The translations under genes were made by a program, and so were the position numbers. The notes below the pieces were generated by a model that did not search any database, was not told where the DNA came from, and saw only the letters and a list, made by a program, of their open reading frames with translations. This document shows, in pieces, positions 23,713 through 34,278 of a DNA stretch of 64,000 nucleotides; within the stretch, counting starts at the first letter, position 1; every line of letters begins with the position of its first letter. Location: assembly GCA_026874595.1 (NCBI GenBank), contig CM049322.1, positions 25,767,400-25,831,399 on the forward strand, written 5' to 3'. Source of the DNA: Sipunculus nudus (taxonomy: Eukaryota > Annelida > Sipuncula > Golfingiida > Sipunculidae).

Positions 23713-25961
23713 GTTTTATTTCAAGACTCTTAGTCATGCTTTCTGCATTTCTTTTCTTTCAGGTTTGGCAGTTTACCTACCCTGCTGACTTCATTGAAAA
23801 GCAGAGTGATAATAAAAAATATTGGACTTACACTTTTTACAATTGCATATCTATAAATCTGATATGAGGGCCTGGACATGCCTTTTGAATTATTTTGGGC
23901 ATTCATTACTGGATAAATTGCCCCAAGTTTGGTCTCTTATTGGAGAATGTGGGATATCAAATGTCATACTTGTCAGAAATCCATTATGTCTGCCAGTTAG
24001 CCACCTTAGAAATTCTTTCTTCAGTTCAGTTTCAGTAATTTTTCTTTAATGTTTGGTCCGATTTAGAGAATGTTTGTTGCCTGATTTCAGACTTGTCAGA
24101 AGTCCAATATGGCCACCAAGCAACCATCTTTTAATTCCTTTTGATCATATTATCTCAAGAACAGTTAAAGTGAATGCAGTTGGATGTATATTTATGTAAT
24201 CTTGTAAAGGATTGGGTCAAATATTTCTGAATAAATATTACCATCATTTATAAAAGTGCAGTACAGTTGGCTTGTATTGAATAAAAATTCATACAGAAGC
24301 ACCTGTTTCTCAATAATTCTTGCATGTATTTCCTTGATTTTTGCTATATATTTTGATCTTATATTTGCCCTTTGTGGTGTTCCTTTGAGACTGACAGGTT
24401 TCAAGCAAGCTGTTGGAATAGTTCCTGATAGCTTAACAATCATGCATTTTCCTCAGACCATCAATTCACTGTGTTTTAACCAGACATAGGTGATATATAT
24501 TTCTGTTGTCATAGAAAATTTTCAACAAATTGGCAAATTGGTTCTTCAAAATTTGACTGGAAGTTGTGAATCTCAGTCCTTGATGTCACAGGTCATGCTT
24601 GGCAGCTGAGTGTCATGACCCATGGGTCACTTGTTAACTTCTTAAGAGGCGTTTATCTGTTAACAGGGCACAAATCCTAACCACTGGACCTGGAATCTTC
24701 TAACTTGACATCCAGGGAGATCCATGAAAAGTCTCATGTGAAACCTGAAATAAGGTCTCTGTTATCCATATTCTCCAAGCTATGAGGCTCAGAAATACCC
24801 CCCAGAATAATTAAAAATAGGATATAAAGTTCCATTATCTGAACAACTAATGCATTTATCACCATGATTTTTGCATGCATATTGATCATGGAGTCTTTCA
24901 TTAGAACCACAGACTGGTGGCGCCACCTGGATTTTTAAAAATTTAACCTTTTTTTTTTTCTCTATTGTTGAGACCTTTACAGATGCAGTCATCTGTTAAC
25001 AAGGCATATCCTCAAAATAATTAAAAATATGATATAAAGCTCCATTATCTGTACAACTATTGCATTTATCACCATGATTCTTTGCATGCATATTGATCAC
25101 AGAATCTTTCATTAGAACCACAGACTGGTGGCGCCACCTTGATTTTTTAAAAAGTTTAACCTTTTTTTCTCTATTTTTGAGACCTTTACAGATGCGGTCA
25201 TCAGTTAACAAGGCACAAATTGTAACCATTGGTCCTAGTATCTTCTAACTTGACATCCATGGAGGTCTGCGAAAAATATCCTTGGAAACTTGAAATTAGT
25301 TCTCTGTTATCCATATTCTCTGAGCTATGGAGCTTATAAGCACCCCCAAGCATAATTAAAAATTTGATACCAAGCAGGGCACAAATCATAACCATTGGAC
25401 CTGAAATCTTCTAACTTAAAATCCAGGGAGGTCCATGAAAAGTCTCCCAGGAAACTTGAAATTAGGTCTCTGTTACCCATATTTTCTGAGCTATGGGGCT
25501 TATAAGCACCCATCAGAATAACTGAAAATTTTAAACCAAAGTAGGACACAAATCATAACCATTGGGCCCAGAATCGTCAAACTTGATATCCTGAGAGTTC
25601 CTCAAAAGTTCCTCCCAGAAACCTGGGTTTTGGGGTATGTTTGAGCACCCCAGAAATAATGCAAAATACACACAAATTGCCAGATTCCTCAGGAAAGGCT
25701 TGTTGTATTGTCATCAAATATGTTGTGCTTATCAGTCTTGATGAACTTAAGCTAATACTGAATAAGCTATATATAATGAATAATGATGCCATCCACATTA
25801 TCGTAATTAGTTGCCTGTGCAAGGACATATTGTCAACATGTCAGTCGGCTGAGCGTCATGACCCATCGGTCACTTGTTTTTGACTGTTTGACAGCTCCTG
25901 AACATGAAAAAAATTTCATTAAAAAAATTTTCATGACAAATGTACATGTACAGCCTTTTTT

Positions 25962-26780
25962 AACCCTCAGCGGATAGGCTGATGGGCTATTGTCGTCACC
26001 AAGCTGTCCCTCTGTCTGTCTGTCGGGCCTTCCGCCTGACCGGCGTCTGTCCGTCAGGCGGCGATTAACTTTTACCTTTCCAGCGAGATATCTCTAAAAG
26101 GATTCCCCATTGGAATTTATATCCATCAGTGAAGATTTATATCAATAAAATGCTGCACTATTTAGTGGGGCTACGTACAATTTCTGATTTTTTATGAATT
26201 TTATCAGATTTTACCTTTTGGCCTTGTGAACGGGATATTTCTTAAAGGATTCACAGTAGGAATTTTTAATTCTTTGTTGAAGATGTATATCAACAAAATC
26301 TTTGTCAAGTTTGAAGATGGGTGACCTTGACCTATTTTTCTACATTTTAGAGCTGATTATAGAAAAACACTTAGAAGCTTATATCTCAGGAACCATTGTG
26401 ATGATTTTCACAAAACTTACTATGGTGATTGGGACTGATGGTCTGTACGTGCTGCACAATTTTAGTGGCGCCACCTAGAATATCTGATTTTTTAATAAAT
26501 TTTTGACGGATTTTTCAATTTTGGTGTTTTGTGGAGGTATTCTCCAAAGGTATTCAACACAGGAACTTCATTTCTTCAGTGCTATTGCATATTTACAAAA
26601 TCTTGGTCAAGTTAGAAGATGGGTGATTTGACCTACTTTTAGAGGTCATAGAGCTTAGAATAGAAAAAAACTTAGGAGCTTATTTCTCAGGAAGCATTTG
26701 GTGGATTGTTATGAAATATGGTACATACCTCTCTAATTTAAATTTATAACTGATTATCAGCTTTTGCTAATATTCTAGTT
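25962..26780 (+). mobile_element. F2b: F2 element
   Basis: 5' end AACCCTCAGCGGATAGGCTGATGGGCT with GTCT/GTCC tract; 3' end TATCAGCTTTTGCTAATATTCTAGTT at 26780, with the GGCTGAGGGCT arm lost. GGTGGCGCC is present near 26465. Confidence 0.75.
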
Positions 26781-26825
26781 CTAGACTAGTTATGGGGGCC
26801 ACACACTATAGACCGATTTGGGTCT

Positions 26826-28097
26826 ATGACATCCGCTCAACTTCCCCGCTACAACTCGCTGTGGCTCGACCCTTTCACAGCTGGAATCGATGCCTTGGCT
26901 CAGCAAGATTGGCGAAAACACAACAACTTCGTGAATGCTCACGCCGTGGTATCAGACACTGCAAAAATTGGCAGTGGCAGAGCCGATTTCACTTCCTCGT
27001 TCGCAAAGGACAGTTGTCAAATGGTTCAGCCGCCCAGAACCCATGAAAAACAATGCCTGGCAGATTTTAGCTTGGCGGATTTGTGGCGACAGAGGTTAGC
27101 CAAAAAAGGGTGGTCTATAGAAGCCCAATGTCGGACTCTTTCATGATGGGCGAAAGGTACTTTAACTTCATATGAAGGACAGCTGAAAAAGCTTATTGAG
27201 TTTTGTCAATCTGAAAATAACATGTTTCCGCCAAGTGACAGCAAATATATCGCAGAATTTTTGTGTATAATTGCTAACAGTTCTCCCTGACCCAGGTCCA
27301 TGCTGCGCAGTGCGTATACAGCTCTATCATGGCTATATCAAGCGCTTGGTGAAATTAATCCGGTTGCTGATAAAGACGTTCAGCTGCTGCTATCAGGTTT
27401 GATTAAAACCGGAACATGGTTACCGCGAGTCAAAACTCCAGTCCTACCTGTCCATACTTTTAACCAGCTGTTTTGGGAAGGGCCGGACAATGAACTGCTC
27501 AGCATAAAATGTCTACGCTTGAAAGTCATTACCCTCTTGGCTTTTGTAATGATGTTGAGGCCATCAGACGTAGCTCCACACGCAAATGTTTTCAATCCTT
27601 CCATTTGCATGTTTACAAACCTGGTCCTTACTACTGATCATGTGCGCTTTCAGGAAGATGGTTCAATGACATTGGTTTTGCATGGTATAAAAAACGACTA
27701 TCAAAGAGAAGGGTTTGGGGTTCATGTAGTTCCGACAACAGACAAAATGCTTGATCCTGTCAGTGCTTTACGGGTTTATATACAAAGGACTGATAACATA
27801 AGGCCTCGTGATTCAAGGCCACTTTTCCTTACCCTCCGCAGGCCATACAAGGCCATTACCAGTGACACAGTTGCAAAAATTTTATGTGAGGCAATAGATT
27901 TAGTTGGCTTAGGCAATAAAAGCTTTTCCGCCAAGTCTTTCAGACCAACTGGCGCCACAGTGTCTGTGGTAACCGACAATGAACCCGATACTGTTAGGCA
28001 AATAGGGCGATGGAAGTTCCTTGAAGTGTTTGAAGCCCACTATGTTCATTCAAAGGCAGATGTATCTTTTTCTGATAAGTTATTGAATTATCTTTGA
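26826..28097 (+). pseudogene. Tyrosine recombinase of a YR-type mobile element, broken by two in-frame TGA stops
   Basis: One reading frame of 424 codons runs from an ATG at 26826 to a stop at 28097 but is cut by TGA at 27144-27146 and 27288-27290. The middle part has the feel of the N-terminal core-binding domain of tyrosine recombinases (SYEGQLKKLIEFCQ). The open 265-codon part (27300-28097) keeps the catalytic set: Arg in MMLRPSDV (residue 87), KSFRPTGAT with Lys-x-x-Arg (212 and 215), Trp in IGRWKF (238) and the nucleophile Tyr in FEAHYVH (248). It is less AT-rich than its surroundings, which supports an intruding element. No reverse transcriptase or other partner ORF is visible. Crypton-like and DIRS/Ngaro-type origins both fit. 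A hairpin ATAGACC...GGGTCTAT (26806-26827) overlaps the start codon. Confidence 0.8.
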
Positions 28098-28200
28098 CAT
28101 GTTTCATTCCCACCTCATGCATGTTGGAAGTTTTGCTAAGGATTGTTATTCGGGTCTTTTTCCGTTCGTAACGTTATGTAATTTTATACTCTTTAAATAA

Positions 28201-28482
28201 GGCTTTACCAATTTTATGAAAATGTTTTGAAGTTGTGACAAAAATTTATCAAAATTGGAGTCACACGAGAAACGTTTTAATTAATTCTCTTTGGCGCCAT
28301 CTGATGCTTGCGGTGGCGCCATCTTAGTTCTTCTCGTGGTGCAAGATTAAGTTTTATATTGATGTAATTACTAATTTGAGATGAATATTGATGTATAAGG
28401 GTGAATTGCACTATGATGACAAATAAAGGCTTTACCAATTTTATGAAAATGTTTTGAAGTTGTGACAAAAATTTATTAAAAT
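28201..28482. repeat. 55-bp direct repeats, 227 bp apart, downstream of the recombinase
   Basis: The segment beginning 'ggctttaccaattttatg' occurs at 28201-28255 and 28428-28482 with one difference in about 55 bp. Between them lies an inverted repeat (CACACGAGAA near 28262 against TTCTCGTGGTG near 28332) that encloses GGCGCC motifs. Such a B1-A2-B2 pattern would suit the right end of a Ngaro/DIRS-type element, but I do not see a matching A1 at the left. Confidence 0.6.
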
Positions 28483-28756
28483 AAATATTTTACAAGAATA
28501 ATCCCTACAGTAATTCTTTTAATAATTGTCATTAATGGTTCCACATGAGTGAATTTGGCTGAATTGGAGATTGAATTGAGTCATTTTACCATATATGTTA
28601 GCTGTGTGATGCTGTTACATCTAGCCTGGCACCAGTTTATCAGCATCTATTACATCATGCCACTAGACATTTTGATTTCAGGTTATCTTTGGTTAATATT
28701 GACAAGAAAATTTTTTTTAAAAGCTTTTAAAAAAATTAGATTTATGATTTAAATTA

Positions 28757-29635
28757 GGCTGTTGCTATTGGTCCGGGCCCGGACCCATTATGCAGCCGGC
28801 TATTCGTCCGGCACTTCCTGTGCACATGCGCAGTTGTACCGTAATGCAGAAGTGCCGGGCGCAGACTACGCAAAGCTAATGGTCCGGCACTCTTTGAATC
28901 TGGCTCAGTACCGGTACTTCATATGATATACGCACGGCGCGGCAGTGAGTGCCGGACCCGCAACAATTGAGCTAATGGTTCGGCAGTTTTATTTTATGTC
29001 ACTTATAAAGCAAAAAAGACACTGCCGGATCCGCATCAATTGAGCTATTCGTCCCGCAGTTTTATTTTATGTCACTTAAATAGTAAAAGAGACGGTGCCA
29101 GACCCGCAACAACTGAGCTATTCGTCCGGCAGTTTTATTTTATGTCACTTATAAAGCAAAGAAGACACTGCCGGATCCGCATCAATTGAGCTATTCGTCC
29201 GGCAGTTTTATTTTATGTCACTTAAATAGTAAAAGAGACGGTGCCGGATCCGCAACAACTGAGCTTTTCGTCCGGCAGTTTTATTTTATGTCACTTATAT
29301 AGTAAAAATAGTCAGTGCCGGACAGGTCACCAACCACGACGGCAGCCATAGCGTTTGAAACGTTTTGTCCTTCTCGATGCTGGATGCTGTTCTTGCAATG
29401 CCGTACGCAGAAATGGAGGCTGCTTTTTGAAGCCTCATTTAACAGCTTATTCACAGCCATTTTAGTGGGAGAACGCCGTCGCTGGCACAGCACGGCTCAG
29501 TTTGGCTGTACCAGTCAAAACAAGATGCCCCTTTTCGGTTATCTGCGCAGTACGCCACTGCGCATGTAAACGGGAACTAGTACGGAAAAATAGCTGCACG
29601 GCAGTATTCACGGGTCCGGGGCTCTAGACACTTCG
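28757..29635. mobile_element. GC-rich non-autonomous DNA element with 9-bp target duplication
   Basis: Flanked by TTTAAATTA at 28748-28756 and 29636-29644. The uninterrupted F4 target ('gatttaaattattcatta') is at about 5177 in F4a. An 8- to 9-bp duplication suggests the hAT or Mutator superfamilies. The terminal inverted repeats are weak (GGTCCGGGCCCGGACCC near the left, GGGTCCGGGG near the right), and an internal pair CCGGCACTTC/GAAGTGCCGG is present. No transposase is evident. Confidence 0.65.
28982..29325. repeat. 73-bp satellite with 146-bp dimer structure
   Basis: GCAGTTTTATTTTATGTCACTT starts at 28982, 29055, 29128, 29201 and 29274, an exact 73-bp spacing. Monomers alternate between type A (acttataaagcaaa..gacactgccgg) and type B (acttaaatagtaaaagagacggtgcc), so the true repeat is a 146-bp A-B dimer. 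The fifth unit diverges. Confidence 0.85.
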
Positions 29636-30679
29636 TTTAAATTATTTATCATACCAAGCAATGTTACAATCAAGGATATTCAGCTCTCTGTGGCTATATA
29701 AAGACAACTGTACATGGATTATAAATTATTGGTATCCCTACTCAACTTAATTCAAGAATTTGCCATCAATGAGGTATATCTGTATTTTAATTTTGCATTC
29801 AGTATGCATCTGTAATAATTTTACATATATTCCTGATTTCTTTTTTTTTATAAAAAGTCAGCTGAAAAGTATTTTGTATTGGGAAAATTAATTTCAAAGT
29901 TATTTCAAGTAGGGACCACTTTTGTGTACAGATGGCAGCACTTGGTTTACCATTGGGAGATTGCCCATGCCCTGATGTTGGCCATTAGCCAAGATGATGT
30001 TAGCTCTGTAAATAGTTTTGGCACAGTATAGGTATAGGCCAAGAGTTCACTCTGTGCAGTAGCTGCATTCTATTTATAGCTTTGGCAGACTGCTCACTGC
30101 ATCAGATTTGGCACCAAAGTTCAGCCTGGATCTATTTATAGCTTTGGCAGACTGCCAACTGTCTCAGATTATGCAACAGATCAAGAGTTCTCTCAGTGAA
30201 ACCAAGTACAGGTCAAAAGTTCACTCAGTCTAGCCAGGTGCAGGTCAAGAGTTCACTCAGTGCAGTAGCTTGAGGCAGCAATTTGTCACAGTTCATTCGT
30301 GGGCAACTGCCTTACTCACCTAATCTGGTCAGCCCAGTGCATCAAACTCTTCGGAAGTTTGATGTATTGGCTTGATATTATGACCTGTCTATGTGTCTTT
30401 GATGGTGTTCTCATTAACAAGACCTACATTGACTTTTGCAGTGTATGCGCCTGCTTATTTCTACAGAGGAATTTGATACATCAGCCTAAAATTGGGCATG
30501 TTTATACATATCAGGTAGCTATATCGTGTACAAGACTGGTGGCGCCAACTACAATAATTTTTGCACAGTGTATGTCCCTGCTTATTTCACAGGAGGAGTT
30601 TGACATATCAGTCTGACATTGGGCATATGTATATATCTCTTAGTTGTTTACAAGACTGGTGGTGCCAGCTACAATCATT

Positions 30680-32138
30680 GTATCCGCCAAAACGAGTTTT
30701 GCGGATACTATGTTTTCATTTGGATGCCACCACCGCCACTGCCACATAGGTTTCCAGAGAACTCCTCGATAACCACTGGACAGAGTTTTATTTAATTTCA
30801 GAATTATGATCGGGTCAAGTGAACTGCTGTGCCCTCATTTTTGGTTGACCTCTGACCTTTCCTCTCTGCCCAGCATCCATTTGTGCGTCTGTTTCCACAT
30901 ATTAACCCACATATCTCGGGAACCGTTTGACCAATAAGGCTAAAAATTTTGCACAAATGTACCCCTTAGCTTTATAACATACACTAAAGATGATGGGGCC
31001 ACCTGCAACCATTTTTGCACAGCATCCATCTGTTCATCTGCCTTGGGATAAAATCACTCATATCTCTGCATTGGTTGGACTTATCCACCTGATATTTTGC
31101 ATGTGTATACATCCTGGACAGCTTTCTTGATTTTATGACAGGTGGCGCCACCTACATTAATGTTTAAGCTGCAGGCATCAAAGCTCATATCTCGGGAACC
31201 GTTTGATCAGTTGGGCCATAATTTTGCATGTGTATAGATCTCCCATAGCTCTTGATCATACGCAAAACTGGTGGTGCCACCTGCAACCATTTTTGCACAG
31301 TGTTGATTTGTTCATCTGCGGTGGGATAAAATCACTCATATCTCAGCAGTGGTTTGACTTGTACACCTAAAATTTTGCAGGTTTATACATCCTTGACAGC
31401 TTTCTTGATTTTGTGACAGGTGGCGCCACCTACATTCACATTTACGCTGCAGACATCCAAGCTCATATCTCAGGAACCATTTAACTGACTGCGTGAAAAT
31501 TTTGCATGTTTATAGATCTCATATAGCTCTTTATCATACGCAAAACTGGTGGTGCCACCTGCAACCATTTTTACACAGTGTCCGTCTGTTTGTTTGCTGT
31601 GGGATAAAATCACTTATATCTCAGCAGTGGTTTGACATATCTGCCTAAAATTTTGCAGGTTTATACATCTTGGATAGCTTTCTGGATTTTGTGGCAGATG
31701 GCGCCACTCACATTTATGTATACACTGCAGACATTCAGGCTTATATCTCAGGACTGGTTTGACATATCCCCCTGAAATTTTGCATGTGTATAGATCTCAC
31801 ATAGCTCTTAATCATACACAGATTTGTGGTGCCACCTGCCACAATTTTTGCACAGTGTCCTTCTTTTTTTCTGCTGTGGGATAAAATCCCTCATATACAA
31901 CTAGTGGTTTGACTTATCTGCCTAAAATTCTGCATATGTAAACAACTTGGACAGCTTTCTCGATTTTGTGGTAGGTGGCGCAACCTACATACACATTTTG
32001 GCTGCAGACATCCAGGCTATTATGCAACACACCTCACTCTTATTTCCCCTTGCCACTCAATCCATGCCTCACTTCACTTGTCCCACTCTGATTTTGACGG
32101 ATACACGTAGTCGCTTGTTGACTACCAGTTTTCTAGTT
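30680..32138 (+). mobile_element. F3b: F3 element nested in F4f
   Basis: Starts GTATCCGCCAAAACGAGTTTTGCGGATAC and ends CGGATAC..GTAGTCGCTTGTTGACTAC..TTCTAGTT at 32138. It is inserted in F4 between 'agctacaatcatt' and 'tttgtgttgtgtgcacc'. The body has units of about 280 bp with palindromes near 31140, 31268, 31420, 31550 and 31700. Confidence 0.85.
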
Positions 32139-32332
32139 TTTGTGTTGTGTGCACCAATGCCAGAATTTCAGCAGTGATGTTTGTTTAATTGTTTTTTGTT
32201 CTAAGTGTTTAGTACTTGCTTTGCTCATATACATGTTACACATGTTCTTGAAAAGTAATGGTCCAGTATTGAAGCATTATATCTGGTGTATTCTCATTGC
32301 ACAGGTTTGCATTAGGCCTGTAGGCCTTGTTT

Positions 32333-32590
32333 TATTTCAAATAAGATAAAGAAAATATCTGGTGAGATAACCTTTCTTGCAGGATCAGGATTTGCTAAAG
32401 TTAGCATATTGGAACCTTAATATGCTCTTGTGAACCTGTAGCAATAATATAAAAATGGTCAAACCGTAACCTCAAATTTCCAAACAAGTCTCCTAATATT
32501 TTTTAGGTTCTACTGTATATAGATATAAACAGTGTAAGTCCACAATTCACACAGCTTAGGGACTGACCAAAGTGGTCATAATTTGGAGGT
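32333..32590 (+). other. Intron stretch without recognised features
   Basis: AT-rich intron between the F4f end and the dinucleotide tract. No repeat terminus or ORF was seen. Confidence 0.5.
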
Positions 32591-32646
32591 TTCTCTCTCT
32601 CTCTCTCTTTATATATATATTATATATATGTATATATATATATAAA
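32591..32646. repeat. CT and TA dinucleotide microsatellite beside a splice acceptor
   Basis: A run of about eight CT units passes into imperfect TA repeats, ending about 40 nt before the exon at 32685. The acceptor itself (AAATTGTAG) has a poor pyrimidine tract. Confidence 0.85.
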
Positions 32647-32684
32647 TTACAACAATGATCTTATCCAGAACTTATAAATTGTAG

Positions 32685-32911
32685 ATTTTGTGGATTTGGT
32701 ATCCAAGATGTTACGAGTGAACCCTTCTGAGAGGATATCAGTTCAAGAAGTACTAGACCACAAGTGGATGAAAGCAGGGGACACAGATATTGAGTTTGAA
32801 AACTTAGTGAGGGAATCACTTAACCCCCAGGATCACAGTTATGAGGAACTCAACTCAGTAGTCCTCTCCCACATGGAAAAGCTGGGATTTGAACGTGATA
32901 AAATAATGCAG
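32685..32911 (+). CDS. SIK: Salt-inducible kinase (SIK family), exon for kinase subdomain XI and UBA start
   Basis: 227 nt between a TAG acceptor and a GTACTT donor, entering in phase 1 and leaving in phase 0. It encodes FVDLVSKMLRVNPSERISVQ, which carries the subdomain XI arginine, then LDHKWMKAGD, the usual end of the SIK kinase domain. A spacer leads into SVVLSHMEKLGFERDKIMQ, the first part of the ubiquitin-associated (UBA) domain. In SIKs this UBA domain supports LKB1-dependent activation (family knowledge). Joined to the exon at 10327, the reading frame is continuous through the split Asp codon. An F1 element starts only 25 nt after its donor site. Confidence 0.95.
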
Positions 32912-32936
32912 GTACTTACTGTTATCATCAGTTATT

Positions 32937-33300
32937 AGCTCAGCTTGTCGTAAGTCATCTGAGCTATTACAATGGTCCTTTGTCCATCCTCCACCCAGCT
33001 GTTGATCTTTTTGTCTATATTTTTATCATCTGAGCTATATTGATGGTCCTTTGTCCATCATCCATCAGGCCATCTGTCTGTCTAGACATCCATTAACAAG
33101 GCATGTTTATAAACCGTTGGCCCTACAAATCCAAAAATTGACATACAGTTTGATGTCCCTAAATTCTCCTACCAAACCCGAAACTGGGTCACTGTGTCGT
33201 CGTTTCTTCAAGAAATAAAGAGATAAACTTCGGTGTTCCAGTAAAAGCCTGTTGTTAGATTTCAGAACTGACTATTATAAAAAAAAACTTGTCTGTTTTT
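32937..33300 (+). mobile_element. F1h: F1 5' fragment just inside the intron
   Basis: 5' end AGCTCAGCTTGTCGTAAGTCATCTGAGCT, then a partial repeat of the 'catctgagctat.....ggtcctttgtcc' segment and a GTCY tract. It is cut by F1i at 33301. No 3' end is assignable; the DNA after F1i is F4-like. Confidence 0.65.
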
Positions 33301-34278
33301 AGCTCATCTGACTGAAAGTCATCTGAGCTATAGCGATCACTCTTTGTCCGACGTCCGTCTGTCTGTCCATCTGTTGAGCTCTCCGTCTGTCCATCTGTCT
33401 GTCTGTCTGTCCGTTAACCAGGCACAAATCGTAACTGCTGGACCTAGAATCTTGTAACTTTCTGAGAGGTCCATGAAAAATCTCCTTGGAAACCAGAAAT
33501 TAGGTCTCTGTTACCCATATCCTTCGAGCTATGGGGCGTTTCATCAGTTTCTGCAGACTGATGGCACCACCTGTATTTGTTGGGGTTTTTTTTCGAATTT
33601 TTTTCTCTATTTTTGAGACCTTTAAAGATATGAACATCTGTTAACAGGGCACAAATCATAACAACTGGACCTAAAATCTTCATTCTTGACACACAGGGAG
33701 ACCCATGAAAAGTCTCCATGGAAACCTAAAATTAGGTCTCTGTTACCTATATCCTTTAAAGCTGTATGGCTCCAAAATACCCCCCAGAATAATGAAAAAT
33801 TTGATACAAAAACTGCAGTATCTCAATAACTACTACACTGATGGTCATGATTTTTGGCATACATATTGATCATGAGGTGTTCCATCAGTTTCTGTAGACT
33901 GGGTGCGCCACCTCTATTTTTTCAAAATTTTACGAATTTTTTTCTCTATTTTTGAGACCTTTAAAGATGTGGTTATCTGTCAACAAGGTACAAATTGTAA
34001 CAACTGGACCTAGAATCTTCATTTTTGTCATGCAAGGAGGCCCATGAAAAGTGCCTGTGGAAACTTGAAATTAAATCTCTGTTATCCATATCCTTCAAGC
34101 TATAGGACTCTGAAGTATCCCTCAGAATAATGGACAATTTGAAACAAAAGCTGAAGTATCTGAACAACTTATGCAGAGATCACCATGATTTTTTGCATAT
34201 ATATTGATTATGGAGTGTTTCATCAGTTTCTGCAGACTGATGATGCCACCTATATTTTATTCAAGTTTTCTCATTTTT

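Larger units (their letters stand above)
21128..24635 (+). mobile_element. F1g: F1 element nested in F1e, itself interrupted by F2a
   Basis: 5' end AGCTCAGCTGACTTTCAGTCATGCTGGGCT plus a long GTCC/GGCC tract (about 21176-21250); 3' end CAGCTGAGTGTCATGACCC...CACTTGTT at 24635. F1m (54814-57253) is a close full-length paralogue without F2a. Without F2a, F1g is about 2456 bp against 2440 bp for F1m. Confidence 0.8.
16805..25878 (+). mobile_element. F1e: F1 element containing F4b and F1g
   Basis: The 5' end AGCTCAGCTGACTGTAAGTCATCTGAGCT with GTCY tract is at 16805. The 3' end GCTGAGCGTCATGACCC...CACTTGTT is at 25878. It interrupts a 179-bp tandem unit, so the neighbouring unit gives the empty site ('gttgacctacttttga', near 16628). 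F4b (17156-21095) and F1g (21128-24635) are nested. The remaining body (24636-25878) has units with GGTGGCGCCACC near 24917 and 25127. Confidence 0.7.
15908..25961 (+). mobile_element. F1d: F1 element opened by F1e, then cut by F2b
   Basis: The 5' end AGCAGAGCTGACTATAAGTCATCTGAGCT is at 15908. Its body includes the 179-bp tandem array at 16421-16804, which resumes at 25879-25961 after the F1e insertion. F2b follows at 25962. I could not find its 3' terminus. Confidence 0.6.
28483..32332 (+). mobile_element. F4f: 5'-truncated F4 element
   Basis: F4 body starts abruptly ('aaatattttacaagaataatccctac', compare 4923) next to the recombinase element. The 3' end CACAGGTTTGC, AGGCCTGTAGGCCTTGTT is at 32332. 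It contains the 879-bp element at 28757-29635 and F3b. Short tandem text 'ccaggtgcaggtcaagagttcactcagtgc' near 30235 also occurs in other F4 copies. Confidence 0.7.

Noticed and set aside
26792-27046. 84-codon ORF overlapping the recombinase start
   Set aside because: It is in a different frame from the recombinase and has no recognisable content; a shadow frame.
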